Shown here: in pieces, positions 45,143-53,204 of the stretch
Numbering within the stretch: position 1 is the stretch's first letter
Layout: each line of letters begins with the position of its first letter
NCBI GenBank assembly: GCA_937915785.1
Contig: CALGGY010000158.1
Coordinates: 1-53,204 of the forward strand
Direction: 5' to 3'
Source of the DNA: an uncultured Bacteroidales bacterium
GTDB taxonomy: Bacteria > Bacteroidota > Bacteroidia > Bacteroidales > P3
Length of the DNA: 53,204 bases
Translations under genes and position numbers: made by a program
The notes under the pieces: generated by a model
The model's input: the letters and a program-made list of their open reading frames with translations, nothing else
The model's database searches: none
What the model was told of the DNA's origin: nothing

Positions 45143-46192
45143 TTATTTGGATGGGTTCCAGCTTTGCGATGTCAGTTGTATGGCTGTGTTTTGCGGTGTT
45201 ACCATAATGGCGCCGCGGTTTTGTTCGGTGATGTGTCCAACGATGGCGATGTTTGGGCAGGATTTAATTTTTTCGTAGTCGTCCTGTTTGATGGAGAAAA
45301 GCAGTTCGTTGTCCATACCACCGTTCAGCGCAAGCGATACCGGCAGCATGTTGGTGCCAAAATCTGTGCACACGTGGGAGGTGCCGTAGTCGATGGGTAT
45401 GCGTTCCTCGTAAATTTCGCAGCCGCAGTGCGAAGTGTTGCACAGGTGCAGAGCGGCGTCGGCCAGTCCGTCGGCCACGTTGGTCATGGCGGTGGGCACT
45501 ATGTCGTTGTCGGCCAGCCATTTCACTATGTCGGTGCGCGGTTCGGGTTTCAGAAAGCGTTCAAGCACGTACTCGTGCGAGGCAAAGTCGGGCTGGAAAT
45601 TGGGATTGGCTTTGAAGGTGGCCTTTTCGCGTTCGAGAATGAGCAGTCCGGCGTATGCCGACCCGAAATCGCCACTGGCGCAGAGCAGGTCGTACACCTG
45701 TGCGCCGCCGCGGCCCGTGATGCGGTTTTTGTCGGCGGAGCCTATGGCGGTTACCGAGATGGTAAGTCCGCTCATGCTCGAGGTTATGTCGCAGCCGGCA
45801 AGGTCGGTGTCGTAGCGCAGGCAGATGCGGTGTATGCCGGCAAACAGTTCGTCGAGTGCCTCCACCGAGTAGCGGCTCGACACTGCCATGCTTACCATAA
45901 TTTGCTTTGGCAGGGCGTTCATTGCCACCACTTTGGCCATTGACAATGCAATAGCCTTGTAGCCAAGGTGTTGCAGAGGTGTGTAGGTTATGTCGAAATG
46001 TATGCCCTCCACCATGATGGCGGTGCCAACCACTGTTTGTGCTTGGCTGTGGTCCAATGCCGCGGCATCGTTTTCCAAGCCCTTGGCGGTAGATTGGTTG
46101 CGAGTTTCGAAATTTTGCGTAAGCCGTTGTATAAGAGCCTGTTTGCCCAGACTTCCTATCTCGGTTATTTTGGTGTTTTGCTTGTCGGTCAT
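45143..46192 (-). CDS. ThiL-like AIR-synthase-fold protein with degenerate active site
   Basis: 349 residues, similar over its length to Bacteroidales thiamine-monophosphate kinase (ThiL; AIR synthase fold): EGIHFDITYTPLQHLGYKA, AMNALPKQIMVSMAVS, GLTISVTAIGSADK, SAYAGLLILEREK, LKPEPR, QSWNPSK. Acidic Mg/ATP residues expected in ThiL are changed: GDDAA is E-N41-D-A-A, TTD is G-T-A58, the NLSD-like site is S-M-A-K87, DxSDGL is N238-V-A-D-G-L, and GGEDYE is G-G-M293-D-N295-E. D135 remains. The frame is clean and sits between clpC (3-base gap) and recQ, so it is expressed. It is probably not an active ThMP kinase; a canonical ThiL may lie elsewhere. Function unknown. Confidence 0.8.
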   Translation of the reverse strand: MTDKQNTKITEIGSLGKQALIQRLTQNFETRNQSTAKGLENDAAALDHSQAQTVVGTAIMVEGIHFDITYTPLQHLGYKAIALSMAKVVAMNALPKQIMVSMAVSSRYSVEALDELFAGIHRICLRYDTDLAGCDITSSMSGLTISVTAIGSADKNRITGRGGAQVYDLLCASGDFGSAYAGLLILEREKATFKANPNFQPDFASHEYVLERFLKPEPRTDIVKWLADNDIVPTAMTNVADGLADAALHLCNTSHCGCEIYEERIPIDYGTSHVCTDFGTNMLPVSLALNGGMDNELLFSIKQDDYEKIKSCPNIAIVGHITEQNRGAIMVTPQNTAIQLTSQSWNPSK

Positions 46193-46195
46193 AGT

Positions 46196-48817
46196 TTATT
46201 CGTTTGTGGGCGTGCTACCGGCAATGACTTGGGGCTCGGAGTCGGCAGTGGCGGCGGGTTCGGTGGGAGTAATGCGGAATTTTATTATTTTGTTGTTGTC
46301 GCCAAAGTCCTCGGTGTCGATAAGTATCTGGTCGCCAGTGTGTAGCGACGATTTTATTATCTCCTCGGCCAGTTCGTCCTCGATGTATTTCTGTATGGCA
46401 CGTTTCAGCGGGCGTGCGCCGAAGTTGGGATCCCAGCCCTTGTCGAGCAGAAAGTCCTTGGCGCTTTCGCTGATGCTTATGGAGTAGCCCATTTCGTTTA
46501 TCCTGCCAAAGAGGCCTTTCAGCTCTATGTCGATAATTTTGTGTATTTCGGGACGTTTCAGGTTGTTGAACACAATAACGTCGTCTATACGGTTGAGGAA
46601 CTCCGGAGCAAAGGCTTTTTTCATGGCTTTTTCTATCACGTCGCGTTCCATGTCGGAGCGGTTTTGTTCGCGAGCCGAGGTGTTGAACCCCACTCCGGTG
46701 CCGAAATCCTTAAGCTGTCGCGAGCCTATGTTGGAGGTCATAATGACGATGGTGTTTTTGAAATCCACCTTGCGTCCCATTCCGTCGGTGAGCTGTCCGT
46801 CGTCGAGCACTTGCAGCAACAGGTTGAACACGTCGGGGTGGGCTTTCTCTATTTCATCGAGAAGCACTATGGAGTAGGGTTTGCGGCGCACTTTTTCGGT
46901 AAGTTGTCCACCCTCTTCGTAGCCCACGTATCCCGGAGGCGCTCCTATGAGTCGCGACACGGCGAATTTTTCCATGTACTCGCTCATGTCGATACGTATC
47001 ATGGCGTTTTCGGAGTCGAAAAGGTATTGGGCCAGCACTTTGGCAAGGTATGTTTTGCCAACGCCTGTCGGGCCGAGGAAAATAAACGAGCCTATGGGTT
47101 TGTTGGGGTCTTTCAGTCCGGCGCGGTTTCGACGTATGGCCTTGGCAATTTTCTGCACAGCCTCGTTTTGTCCTATCACCTTGCTTTGCAGGTCGTTTTC
47201 CATGCTTATCAGGCGGTTGCTCTCGCTTTGCGCAATGCGTTGCACGGGCACGCCTGTCATCATGGCCACCACTTCGGCCACGTCCTGTTCGGTGATGGTG
47301 ATGCGTTTTTGTTTCTCGTCCTTTTCCCACTGGCGTTTCACGTCGGTGAGCTTGGCGTTCAGCTCGCGTTCTTGGTCGCGGTATTCGGCGGCCTCGTTGT
47401 AGTTTTTCTGTGCCAGCACCTCTTTCTTTTTTGCCACCACGCGGGCAATTTCCTGTTCGAGGGCGATGATTTCCTGCGGTACCTCTATGTTGGAAATGTG
47501 CACCCGCGCGCCGGCCTCGTCCATGGCGTCGATGGCTTTGTCGGGCAGCAGGCGGTCGCTTATGTAGCGGTTGGTGAGCGACACGCAGGCCTCTATGGAT
47601 TCGGGCGAGTAGCTTACCAGATGGTGGTCTTCGTATTTGCTTTTTATGTTGTTGAGGATGGTGACGGTTTCTTCGGGTGTTGTGGCATCTACTATCACCT
47701 TTTGGAAACGACGTTCGAGGGCGCCGTCCTTTTCTATGTATTGCCGGTATTCGTCGAGGGTGGTGGCGCCAATGCACTGCAGTTCGCCGCGGGCCAGCGC
47801 CGGTTTGAACATGTTGGAGGCGTCGAGCGAGCCGGCTGCGCTTCCTGCACCCACAATGGTGTGTATTTCGTCGATGAAAACAATGATGTCGGGGTTTTGT
47901 TCCAACTCTTTGAGAATGGCTTTCATGCGTTCCTCAAACTGTCCGCGGTATTTGGTGCCGGCCACCAGCGATGCAAGGTCGAGCGAGACAACGCGTTTGC
48001 CGAACAGAGTGCGTGGCACTTTGCCTTCGCTTATGCGTATGGCAAGGCCTTCGGCTATGGCCGACTTGCCAACTCCCGGTTCGCCGATGAGTATGGGGTT
48101 GTTTTTTTTGCGTCGGCTCAGGATTTGGGCGATGCGTTCCAGTTCCTTTTCGCGTCCCACTATGGGGTCGAGGCGTTTTTCGGAGGCGGCTTTGGTAAGG
48201 TCGCGGCCAAAGTTGTCGAGGGCAGGGGTGCGGCTGTTTTTGTGGCCGGCAGGAGCGCCAGTGTCGTTCCACGAATCTGAAGAGCTCTGTTCCAAATCGT
48301 CATCGTCGTCGTCATCGAACGAGGCGCTCGATTGCACATTTGGTTGCGGCTGGTTGTTGGGCAAATTGTTGTTTTGGTTCATTTTTTTGCAAAAAGCATG
48401 TGCCTTGTCGTAGTCAAGTCCTTGGCTCGAAATCAGTTGTGAAACAATGTTTTCGTCGTTTCTGAGTAGCGCCAGAAGCAGATATTCTGTTCTCACTTCA
48501 GGGCTTTTGAACTCCTTTGATATAAGGCCGGCAAAATTTATTACGTTTTCTGTTTGTCTCATGAAAGGCACTTGGTCGTTTGCCGTATAGTTTACGTTTT
48601 CGCTCATTTCTGCAAGGGCTTTCTCGATACGTTGCCGGAGGCTTGCGGTGTCGATGTTGGCCTCGTTGAGCATCCTCATGGCGGCGCAGTCTTTTTCGCG
48701 CAGTATGCCGAGGAAAAGGTGTTCTATGCTGATTTTCTGACTTTTAAGCCGCGTGGCCTCATCACGGCTGTTTATCAATACTTTTGTTGCGTTTGCGCTG
48801 AGTGTTGGGCGATTCAT
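46196..48817 (-). CDS. clpC: ATP-dependent Clp protease ATPase subunit ClpC
   Basis: An 873-residue AAA+ unfoldase that feeds ClpP. There is an N-terminal double Clp-N domain (1-145), then an acidic linker (DDDDDDDLEQSSS, about 170-180). D1 has Walker A G245EPGVGKS252 and VFIDEIHTIVGAGSAAG. A middle domain carries a UVR-like segment (AQKNYNEAAEYRDQERELNAKL). D2 has Walker A G582PTGVGKT589 and APPGYVGYEEGGQLTE. The VGF tripeptide in TGVGFNTSAREQN is the expected ClpP-docking loop. First gene of the clpC-thiL-recQ operon. Confidence 0.95.
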   Translation of the reverse strand: MNRPTLSANATKVLINSRDEATRLKSQKISIEHLFLGILREKDCAAMRMLNEANIDTASLRQRIEKALAEMSENVNYTANDQVPFMRQTENVINFAGLISKEFKSPEVRTEYLLLALLRNDENIVSQLISSQGLDYDKAHAFCKKMNQNNNLPNNQPQPNVQSSASFDDDDDDDLEQSSSDSWNDTGAPAGHKNSRTPALDNFGRDLTKAASEKRLDPIVGREKELERIAQILSRRKKNNPILIGEPGVGKSAIAEGLAIRISEGKVPRTLFGKRVVSLDLASLVAGTKYRGQFEERMKAILKELEQNPDIIVFIDEIHTIVGAGSAAGSLDASNMFKPALARGELQCIGATTLDEYRQYIEKDGALERRFQKVIVDATTPEETVTILNNIKSKYEDHHLVSYSPESIEACVSLTNRYISDRLLPDKAIDAMDEAGARVHISNIEVPQEIIALEQEIARVVAKKKEVLAQKNYNEAAEYRDQERELNAKLTDVKRQWEKDEKQKRITITEQDVAEVVAMMTGVPVQRIAQSESNRLISMENDLQSKVIGQNEAVQKIAKAIRRNRAGLKDPNKPIGSFIFLGPTGVGKTYLAKVLAQYLFDSENAMIRIDMSEYMEKFAVSRLIGAPPGYVGYEEGGQLTEKVRRKPYSIVLLDEIEKAHPDVFNLLLQVLDDGQLTDGMGRKVDFKNTIVIMTSNIGSRQLKDFGTGVGFNTSAREQNRSDMERDVIEKAMKKAFAPEFLNRIDDVIVFNNLKRPEIHKIIDIELKGLFGRINEMGYSISISESAKDFLLDKGWDPNFGARPLKRAIQKYIEDELAEEIIKSSLHTGDQILIDTEDFGDNNKIIKFRITPTEPAATADSEPQVIAGSTPTNE

Positions 48818-49132
48818 GGCAGTTATCTGTTTTTGGTTGTTTGATAAAAATCTGATTGACAGTTCCTTTCGTTTGAGATTTTGAAATAAAGGTATAGATA
48901 TTTATAGTACAAAAATACCAAAAAAGCATGGTTATTATAAAAAAGAAGTGATTATAATTTTCAACATAAATGTGTTTATTCTGGTGAAAACGTTCTGTTC
49001 AATAAAACAAATAACTTGATTGTTTTGAAAATATTGTGTCCCGATGTTATTTTTAAAACATTGATAATCAATAAAAAAGAAAAATGTCTAAAAAAAGATG
49101 GGAAAAACATGCGGAAAATGAAAAAAAAAATG
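48818..49132. other. Divergent intergenic region clpC / porin
   Basis: Very A/T-rich, no gene seen. It holds the minus-strand clpC promoter; the porin promoter lies at its right end. The complete gene-free gap extends to 49240. Confidence 0.55.
48910..48917 (-). promoter_or_regulatory. -7 box of clpC-thiL-recQ
   Basis: On the minus strand this reads TATTTTTG, matching TAnnTTTG, about 93 bases before the clpC ATG. Confidence 0.55.
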
Positions 49133-49140
49133 TAACTTTG
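49133..49140 (+). promoter_or_regulatory. -7 box of the OmpA-like porin gene
   Basis: TAACTTTG followed by CA. It gives a leader of about 95 bases before ATG 49241, longer than for most genes here and A/T-rich near the start codon, as seen for abundant Bacteroidota proteins. Confidence 0.7.
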
Positions 49141-49240
49141 CAAAGTCCTTTTCACGTAAAAAAGGGACGTAAATGCGTAATTGACATTAGTTTAGAAAGA
49201 CGAATAAAACGAATATATAAAATAATTAATTGATAATCAA

Positions 49241-50560
49241 ATGAAAAAAACATTAAAATTTGCATTAGTTGCATGCTTAGTGCTGAGCTTCAGCGGAGCT
49301 TTCGCACAAGAAGAGGAAAAAGAGGTTACTCCGTTGACCCGCTATCCTCATTACAGTTTTTGGAGCAATTGGTCGATTGGTATCCACGGTGGTGCCACAT
49401 GGAGAATTCAGGAAGAGACCCTTGATCCCGTTATTAACGCTACTAACCCTCACGAACGCTGGGGCTGGGGTGTTGGCGGTTTCTTTGCAAAAGAACTGAA
49501 CCACGTATGGGACGTTCGTTTCAACCTGCTTTATTCTGATGTTGACACAAAAATCAAAAACATCAACCTTTGGAAAAATGATGACCACGAGTGGATTCCT
49601 AACCTGAACTATGTGGGCGAACACCTGAACCTTTCGGTTGATTTCACATTCTCGATCATCGACGCTATCAAGGGTTACAAAGATCCTTATCGCAAATGGC
49701 AGTGGTATCTGAAAGCTGGTATGGGCGGCACTATCCTCCTTCCCGACCAAGACCGTGCTACTACCGACGGTAGCAAAGATATGTGGCTCGGCGACAACTT
49801 CTACACCGGAAACGTTGGAATGGGTCTTTCTTGGAGATTCATCAACCGTATGTCCGTATTCGTAGAACCCACCCTCTACGCTCTGGCTGACTTCACCCAA
49901 ATCAACAAATTCGACTGGGTTGGCAACTACCTCTACATCCCCATCGGACTGGAATTCCACCTTGGTGTGATGCCTGAAGATAAAGCTCGCATCGAACAGG
50001 AAAGAATGCTCACTCAAGAAAACTTTGACGAACTCAAGAAATCCAAAGAAGATGCCGAAGACGAGCTTGCAAAGGCTAAAGACAAAGAAAACGACCTCAA
50101 AAATAAAATTGCTGCCCTCGAAGACAACAATGGTCAGTTGAAAGACAAACTCGACAAATCCGAAGCCGACAACAACCGCCTGCGCAATGCTCTGAAAAAC
50201 ATAAAGGACAACCAGAACAACCTTTACGGTATGCCTCTGTCTATCCTCTACCCCAACGACGTATGGAAAGTTCCCGCCGACCAGATGAACAAACTGAAAG
50301 CTGTTGCTGAGGTTATGAAAAACAACCCCAACACCAAATTCACCATCATCAGCTTCTGCGACGAACCCGCCAGTTACGAATACAACGACAAACTGTCTGA
50401 AAAACGTGCCAAAGAAGCCAAGAGACTTCTCGTTGAGAAATACGGTGTTGACGAAGGCCGTCTGAGCACTCAGTGGAAAGGTAAACGCGAATGCTTCGGC
50501 GATTGCAAATTCAGCATCAACCGTCGCACCTCCTTCTACGTAAACCTGGACGAAGAATAG
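49241..50560 (+). CDS. OmpA-like outer membrane protein, probably abundant
   Basis: 439 residues. Signal peptide MKKTLKFALVACLVLSFSGAFA. Residues about 35-245 alternate in beta-barrel fashion with aromatic girdles (YSFWSNWSIGIHGGATW, LYIPIGLEFHLGV). Residues about 250-325 are a charged coiled coil (ELKKSKEDAEDELAKAKDKEN). The end is a divergent OmpA C-terminal domain: FTIISFCDEPASYEYNDKLSEKRAKEA and INRRTSFYV keep the D and R for peptidoglycan but lose the usual GHTD, and Cys residues occur in SFCDE and ECFGDC. Ile is almost always ATC here, whereas neighbours favour ATA, which suggests high expression. Monocistronic, with promoter and terminator. Confidence 0.88.
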   Translation: MKKTLKFALVACLVLSFSGAFAQEEEKEVTPLTRYPHYSFWSNWSIGIHGGATWRIQEETLDPVINATNPHERWGWGVGGFFAKELNHVWDVRFNLLYSDVDTKIKNINLWKNDDHEWIPNLNYVGEHLNLSVDFTFSIIDAIKGYKDPYRKWQWYLKAGMGGTILLPDQDRATTDGSKDMWLGDNFYTGNVGMGLSWRFINRMSVFVEPTLYALADFTQINKFDWVGNYLYIPIGLEFHLGVMPEDKARIEQERMLTQENFDELKKSKEDAEDELAKAKDKENDLKNKIAALEDNNGQLKDKLDKSEADNNRLRNALKNIKDNQNNLYGMPLSILYPNDVWKVPADQMNKLKAVAEVMKNNPNTKFTIISFCDEPASYEYNDKLSEKRAKEAKRLLVEKYGVDEGRLSTQWKGKRECFGDCKFSINRRTSFYVNLDEE

Positions 50561-50580
50561 TAGTTCACAATCCTATACAG

Positions 50581-50611
50581 AAAAGGCTCCTCTTGCAGGA
50601 GCCTTTTTTTT
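50581..50611 (+). terminator. Terminator of the OmpA-like gene
   Basis: AAAAGGCTCCT (50581-50591), loop CTTGC, AGGAGCCTTTT (50597-50607), T run to 50611. A perfect 11-bp stem 20 bases after the stop. Confidence 0.93.
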
Positions 50612-50644
50612 GCCCCGCATCCGAGGACGCAGGGTGTAAAAAAA

Positions 50645-50670
50645 AGTCTGCCTATCGGGCAGACTCTTTT
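50645..50670 (-). terminator. Bidirectional terminator between the porin and manC
   Basis: AGTCTGCC (50645-50652), loop TATCG, GGCAGACT (50658-50665). On the minus strand the stem is followed by a run of eight T, so it mainly ends manC; on the plus strand CTTTTTT follows, so it backs up the previous terminator. Confidence 0.85.
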
Positions 50671-50692
50671 TTCGTTTACAAAATGAGGAGCA

Positions 50693-51769
50693 CTATTGCT
50701 TTTTTGCATTAAGCTGTGCAACCCATTCTTTTATTTTCTGTTCGTCGGCAAGACGGCAAACAATGAGCGAGTTGCCGCTGAAGGCCACAAGGCATTGGTC
50801 CAAGCCCTGCACGATGGCCTCCACGCCATTCTCTACATTAACCACGGAGTTTTGGGTATTCACAAGCATGGCGTTGCCTTTTACAGCGTTGTTGGCATTG
50901 TCCTTGGCGGCGTGTACGAAAAGCGAACCCCAAGTGCCGATGTCGCTCCAGCCGAAGTCGGCGGGGATGGTGTATGTGTGGGGCGATTTTTCCATCACCC
51001 CATAGTCGATGCTAATGTCGGGGCATGAGCCGAAGTTCTGGTTTATGAACGCCTGTTCGTCCGCGGAGCCGAAGATGTTTTTGCCGGTGTCGAAAACGGC
51101 AGTTATCTGCGGTATGTGGGTGTTGAGGGCGTTGAGGATGCCCTGCAGTGTCCAGATAAAGATGCCAGAGTTCCACAGGTAGCGTCCGTTTTGCAGGAAC
51201 TGTGTGGCTTTTTCGAGGTTGGGCTTTTCGGTGAAGCTGGCCACTTTGGTAACCTGTCCGTTGGGACAGCCGGCATCGGGGGTTTGTATATAGCCGTAGC
51301 CTGTTTCGGGACGGCTGGGTTTGATGCCTATGGTGAGCAGGGCGTTGCTGTTTTCGGGTTGCGACACAAAGTTGAACCCGGCGGTGATGATGCGCTGGAA
51401 CTCTGTTTCGTTGGTAACGAGGTGGTCGGCAGGAGCTACCACAATGTTGGCGTCGGCAGTTTTCGACAGGATGTGGTATGCTGCGTAGGCAATGCAGGGG
51501 GCTGTGTTGCGGCGCATGGGCTCGCAAAGTACCTGCCGCTCGTTGAGTTCGGGCAGGTGCCGCAGCACAAGGTCTTTGTACATGGCGTTGGTTACCACGA
51601 GGAAATTTTGGGGTGGCACCACGGGCAGAAAACGCTCGAAAGTGCTACGGATAAAGCTCTTGCCCGTGCCCAAGATGTCGATAAACTGCTTTGGACACTC
51701 GGTTTTGCTTACAGGCCAGAAACGGCTGCCAATGCCTCCGGCCATTATTATACAGTAGTTGTTTTGCAT
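50693..51769 (-). CDS. manC: Mannose-1-phosphate guanylyltransferase
   Basis: 358 residues. It makes GDP-mannose from GTP and mannose 1-phosphate for glycan synthesis. The nucleotidyltransferase signature is CIIMAGGIGSRFWPVSK with PKQF. Further blocks: EPMRRNTAPCIAYAA, VVAPADHLV, ETGYGYIQTP, FTEKPNLEKATQFL, WNSGIFIW and SIDYGVMEKS. It lacks the phosphomannose isomerase domain of bifunctional forms. It has its own promoter and terminator. GDP-mannose would feed surface glycans. Confidence 0.94.
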   Translation of the reverse strand: MQNNYCIIMAGGIGSRFWPVSKTECPKQFIDILGTGKSFIRSTFERFLPVVPPQNFLVVTNAMYKDLVLRHLPELNERQVLCEPMRRNTAPCIAYAAYHILSKTADANIVVAPADHLVTNETEFQRIITAGFNFVSQPENSNALLTIGIKPSRPETGYGYIQTPDAGCPNGQVTKVASFTEKPNLEKATQFLQNGRYLWNSGIFIWTLQGILNALNTHIPQITAVFDTGKNIFGSADEQAFINQNFGSCPDISIDYGVMEKSPHTYTIPADFGWSDIGTWGSLFVHAAKDNANNAVKGNAMLVNTQNSVVNVENGVEAIVQGLDQCLVAFSGNSLIVCRLADEQKIKEWVAQLNAKKQ

Positions 51770-51794
51770 GATGTTTGTGTGTTTTTACAATTTG

Positions 51795-51802
51795 CAAAGA
51801 TA
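51795..51802 (-). promoter_or_regulatory. -7 box of manC
   Basis: On the minus strand this reads TATCTTTG followed by CA, 25 bases before the manC ATG. Confidence 0.75.
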
Positions 51803-51859
51803 CGAAAAAAAAGTGGAAAGGGCAAGACGGTAATGGGGCAGAGATGTTGATGACGTGAT

Positions 51860-52327
51860 TTATGGAAAAGGGTAGTAGTCGGGTTGCCTAGCTTCTTTCC
51901 TTTTCAGTTCCTTTTTGTATTCCTCCTCTGTGTATTGCTTGTCTTTGTGCGATAGCACCCCTATTCCGCAGTATATGTACTTTTCCGATGGGAGTGTTGT
52001 GGTGGTGTTCTTTTTAAAAAACGTAAAGACGTTGGTGTTTGTGACGTTCCAGCTGTAGAACATAGTGGTGTCCGACAGTTTATCGAACTCTTCGTTATCG
52101 GATGTGAGTATGGTTACAACTTCGTTGGCGGTGGCAGATGGCTGATTGTTGTATCTGATTATAAGTAAAGCAAACATAACGATATAAAACACTGCGTTAG
52201 CGCCTATAAGCACTTTTTTTCCCATTGCGAAAACTGCTATGATGCAAGCCAAGGCCAACAGTAGTGTTAGCGTGGCTGTTATGCCAAACAGTATCGGATT
52301 GTCGGCGATGGATTCCGTGATAAGCAT
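51860..52327 (-). CDS. Small two-helix membrane protein of unknown function
   Basis: 155 residues from ATG 52327 (MLITESIADN). This start is preferred over 52402 because an AGGAGG lies about 15 bases upstream and the extra N terminus looks non-coding. Two hydrophobic helices (about 13-35 and 40-61) precede a soluble domain with Thr-rich segments (FFKKNTTTTLPSEKY) and a charged tail (EEEYKKELKRKEARQPDYYPFP). I recognise no family. Position beside manC gives no functional hint. Probably a real but lineage-specific gene. Confidence 0.6.
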   Translation of the reverse strand: MLITESIADNPILFGITATLTLLLALACIIAVFAMGKKVLIGANAVFYIVMFALLIIRYNNQPSATANEVVTILTSDNEEFDKLSDTTMFYSWNVTNTNVFTFFKKNTTTTLPSEKYIYCGIGVLSHKDKQYTEEEYKKELKRKEARQPDYYPFP

Positions 52328-52402
52328 AAAAATAAAATTATACCTCCTAAATTCCGCAATTAAAAAAAAGGACATCTTGGCGGAAAAGCTGTGATAAAGC
52401 AC

Positions 52403-52512
52403 TTGATATATCCAGATAATTTACTGAAAAACAGTAAATACGTTATTTTTGAACTCAACTCCCCCCACCCAAGCGAATGGGGAAAGGCGGGAAAAGCCAA
52501 AAAAACAGCAAC
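52403..52512. other. Gap containing the probable left end of the IS element
   Basis: Short stretch after the transposase stop with C/G runs (CCCCCCACCC, GGGGAAAGGCGGG) unlike the A/T-rich gaps elsewhere in the window. It probably includes the IS terminal repeat, but its boundary is not determined. Confidence 0.4.
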
Positions 52513-53204
52513 TCATAACCGCAGGCAGTCGTAAGGCTTGTCGGTGTAGAGCCGCAACCACATCTGACCACCCTTCACCACCCACTTGAAAGGCACGGTC
52601 ATGAAATTACGCACCACCCTCTTCATTCTCGACGTTTCGGCAATGTTTGAACCGAAATATCTGGCAATCAACTGTTTGAATAGCGCCATGAAATTGCGCA
52701 GCAATGCCGTAAGGAGCATGAAGACGGTGTTTGCCGACATGTCGGAGGCGGGGAGATGCCCCCAGCCGAAGTCGTTGTTCATCTCGTCGAACACGCGCTC
52801 CTTGGAACCGCGCTGGTTGTAGTACAGCACAATTTCCTCCTCGGTGCTGTCCCGGTCGTTGGTGAGGATGGTGCGGACGACGAACTGGCCGTCGCGGTTT
52901 TCCACTCCCACCACGAGTCCTCCGGCCATGGCCACGCCGGGAAAATAGCCGCGGCACTTCTTGTACGACCACCATGCATCGTATTTCTCACATGGAAGCA
53001 GCACGTAGTCGAAGTCGCAGGTGCGGTCCATAGACAGCTGGCCGCTTTTGAGCAGTGCTTTGACGAGCAGGGCGTTGATGTTGAAGTTGTACTTATGACC
53101 GCTGTCCGACACCACTACAGTGTCCGGAACCTCGTTCTCGCGAAAGAGCTTGTGTATCGTGTCGGGGCTGGAGAAACGGTAACCGCCACGGGTGTAAGTG
53201 TCGG
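52513..53204 (-). mobile_element. IS1380-like transposase, 5' part beyond the right edge
   Basis: A frame open from the right edge (53204) to TGA at 52513; about 230 C-terminal codons are in view. It reads RGGYRFSSPDTIHKLFRE, then VSDSGHKYNFN, VLYYNQRGSKERVFDEMNNDFGWGHLP, MSANTVFMLLTALLRNFMAL, KRVVRNFMTVPFKWV and LRLYTDKPYDCLRL. The Y-x-Q-R-G-x-x-E-x-x-F-D-E..F-G-W..P block holds the C-terminal catalytic Glu of IS1380-type DDE transposases. No frameshift is seen in this part. The left end of the element should lie in 52403-52512, but the terminal inverted repeat cannot be set without the other end. Confidence 0.85.

Noticed and set aside
46541..48280. 579-codon plus-strand ORF opposite clpC
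   Set aside because: Shadow of clpC; the sense strand encodes both AAA+ modules in full.

Overview
The window reads as chromosomal DNA of a Bacteroidota bacterium, most likely order Bacteroidales and probably uncultured. The evidence is: Bacteroidota-type -7 boxes (TAnnTTTG, mostly TATCTTTG) in front of most transcription units; a type IX secretion (T9SS) C-terminal sorting domain on a giant surface protein; Bacteroidota-type OmpA-family proteins; a Bacteroidales-type IS1380-like transposase; and a dcw cluster in the usual Bacteroidota order. The code is standard: TGA ends rsmH, ftsI, murC, ftsQ and others, and TGG is used for Trp. Long antisense ORFs are shadows of strongly biased codon use.

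Layout. 1-1145: a partial unknown ORF running off the left edge, then an ASCH-domain gene broken by an in-frame TGA. 1.3-6.1 kb: C69-family dipeptidase, ddl and recJ, each with its own promoter. 6.3-11.2 kb: rimP-nusA-infB, with a terminator-like hairpin in the leader. 11.3-13.6 kb (minus): acpP-fabF-rnc. 14-16.9 kb: purN, a GT4 glycosyltransferase and an OmpA-family lipid-free envelope protein. 17.2-24.7 kb: a 2524-residue secreted protein made of fibronectin III and jelly-roll-like modules, with a T9SS sorting domain. 25-40.4 kb: the complete division and cell wall (dcw) cluster mraZ-rsmH-ftsL-ftsI-murE-mraY-[murD remnant]-ftsW-murG-murC-ftsQ-ftsA-ftsZ. 40.5-42.8 kb: threonine dehydrogenase (minus) and a cardiolipin-synthase-like PLD enzyme. 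43.2-48.8 kb (minus): clpC, a ThiL homologue and recQ. 49.2-53.2 kb: a probably abundant OmpA-like porin, manC, a small membrane protein, and an IS1380-like transposase cut by the right edge.

How the genes work together. The dcw genes and ddl make lipid II and the division septum. rimP-nusA-infB serves ribosome maturation, transcription elongation and translation initiation. acpP-fabF supplies fatty acids. The purN-GT4-OmpA group and the giant T9SS protein concern the envelope apart from purN.

The most unusual points are four. First, the murD slot in the dcw cluster holds only a clean 179-codon ORF matching the MurD C-terminal domain, with the D-glutamate contacts replaced. Second, the ThiL homologue has lost most of the expected metal-binding acidic residues although its ORF is intact. 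Third, the ASCH gene carries a single Trp-to-stop change. Fourth, a perfect 8-bp hairpin plus T-run lies between the promoter and the rimP start, overlapped by a possible leader ORF.
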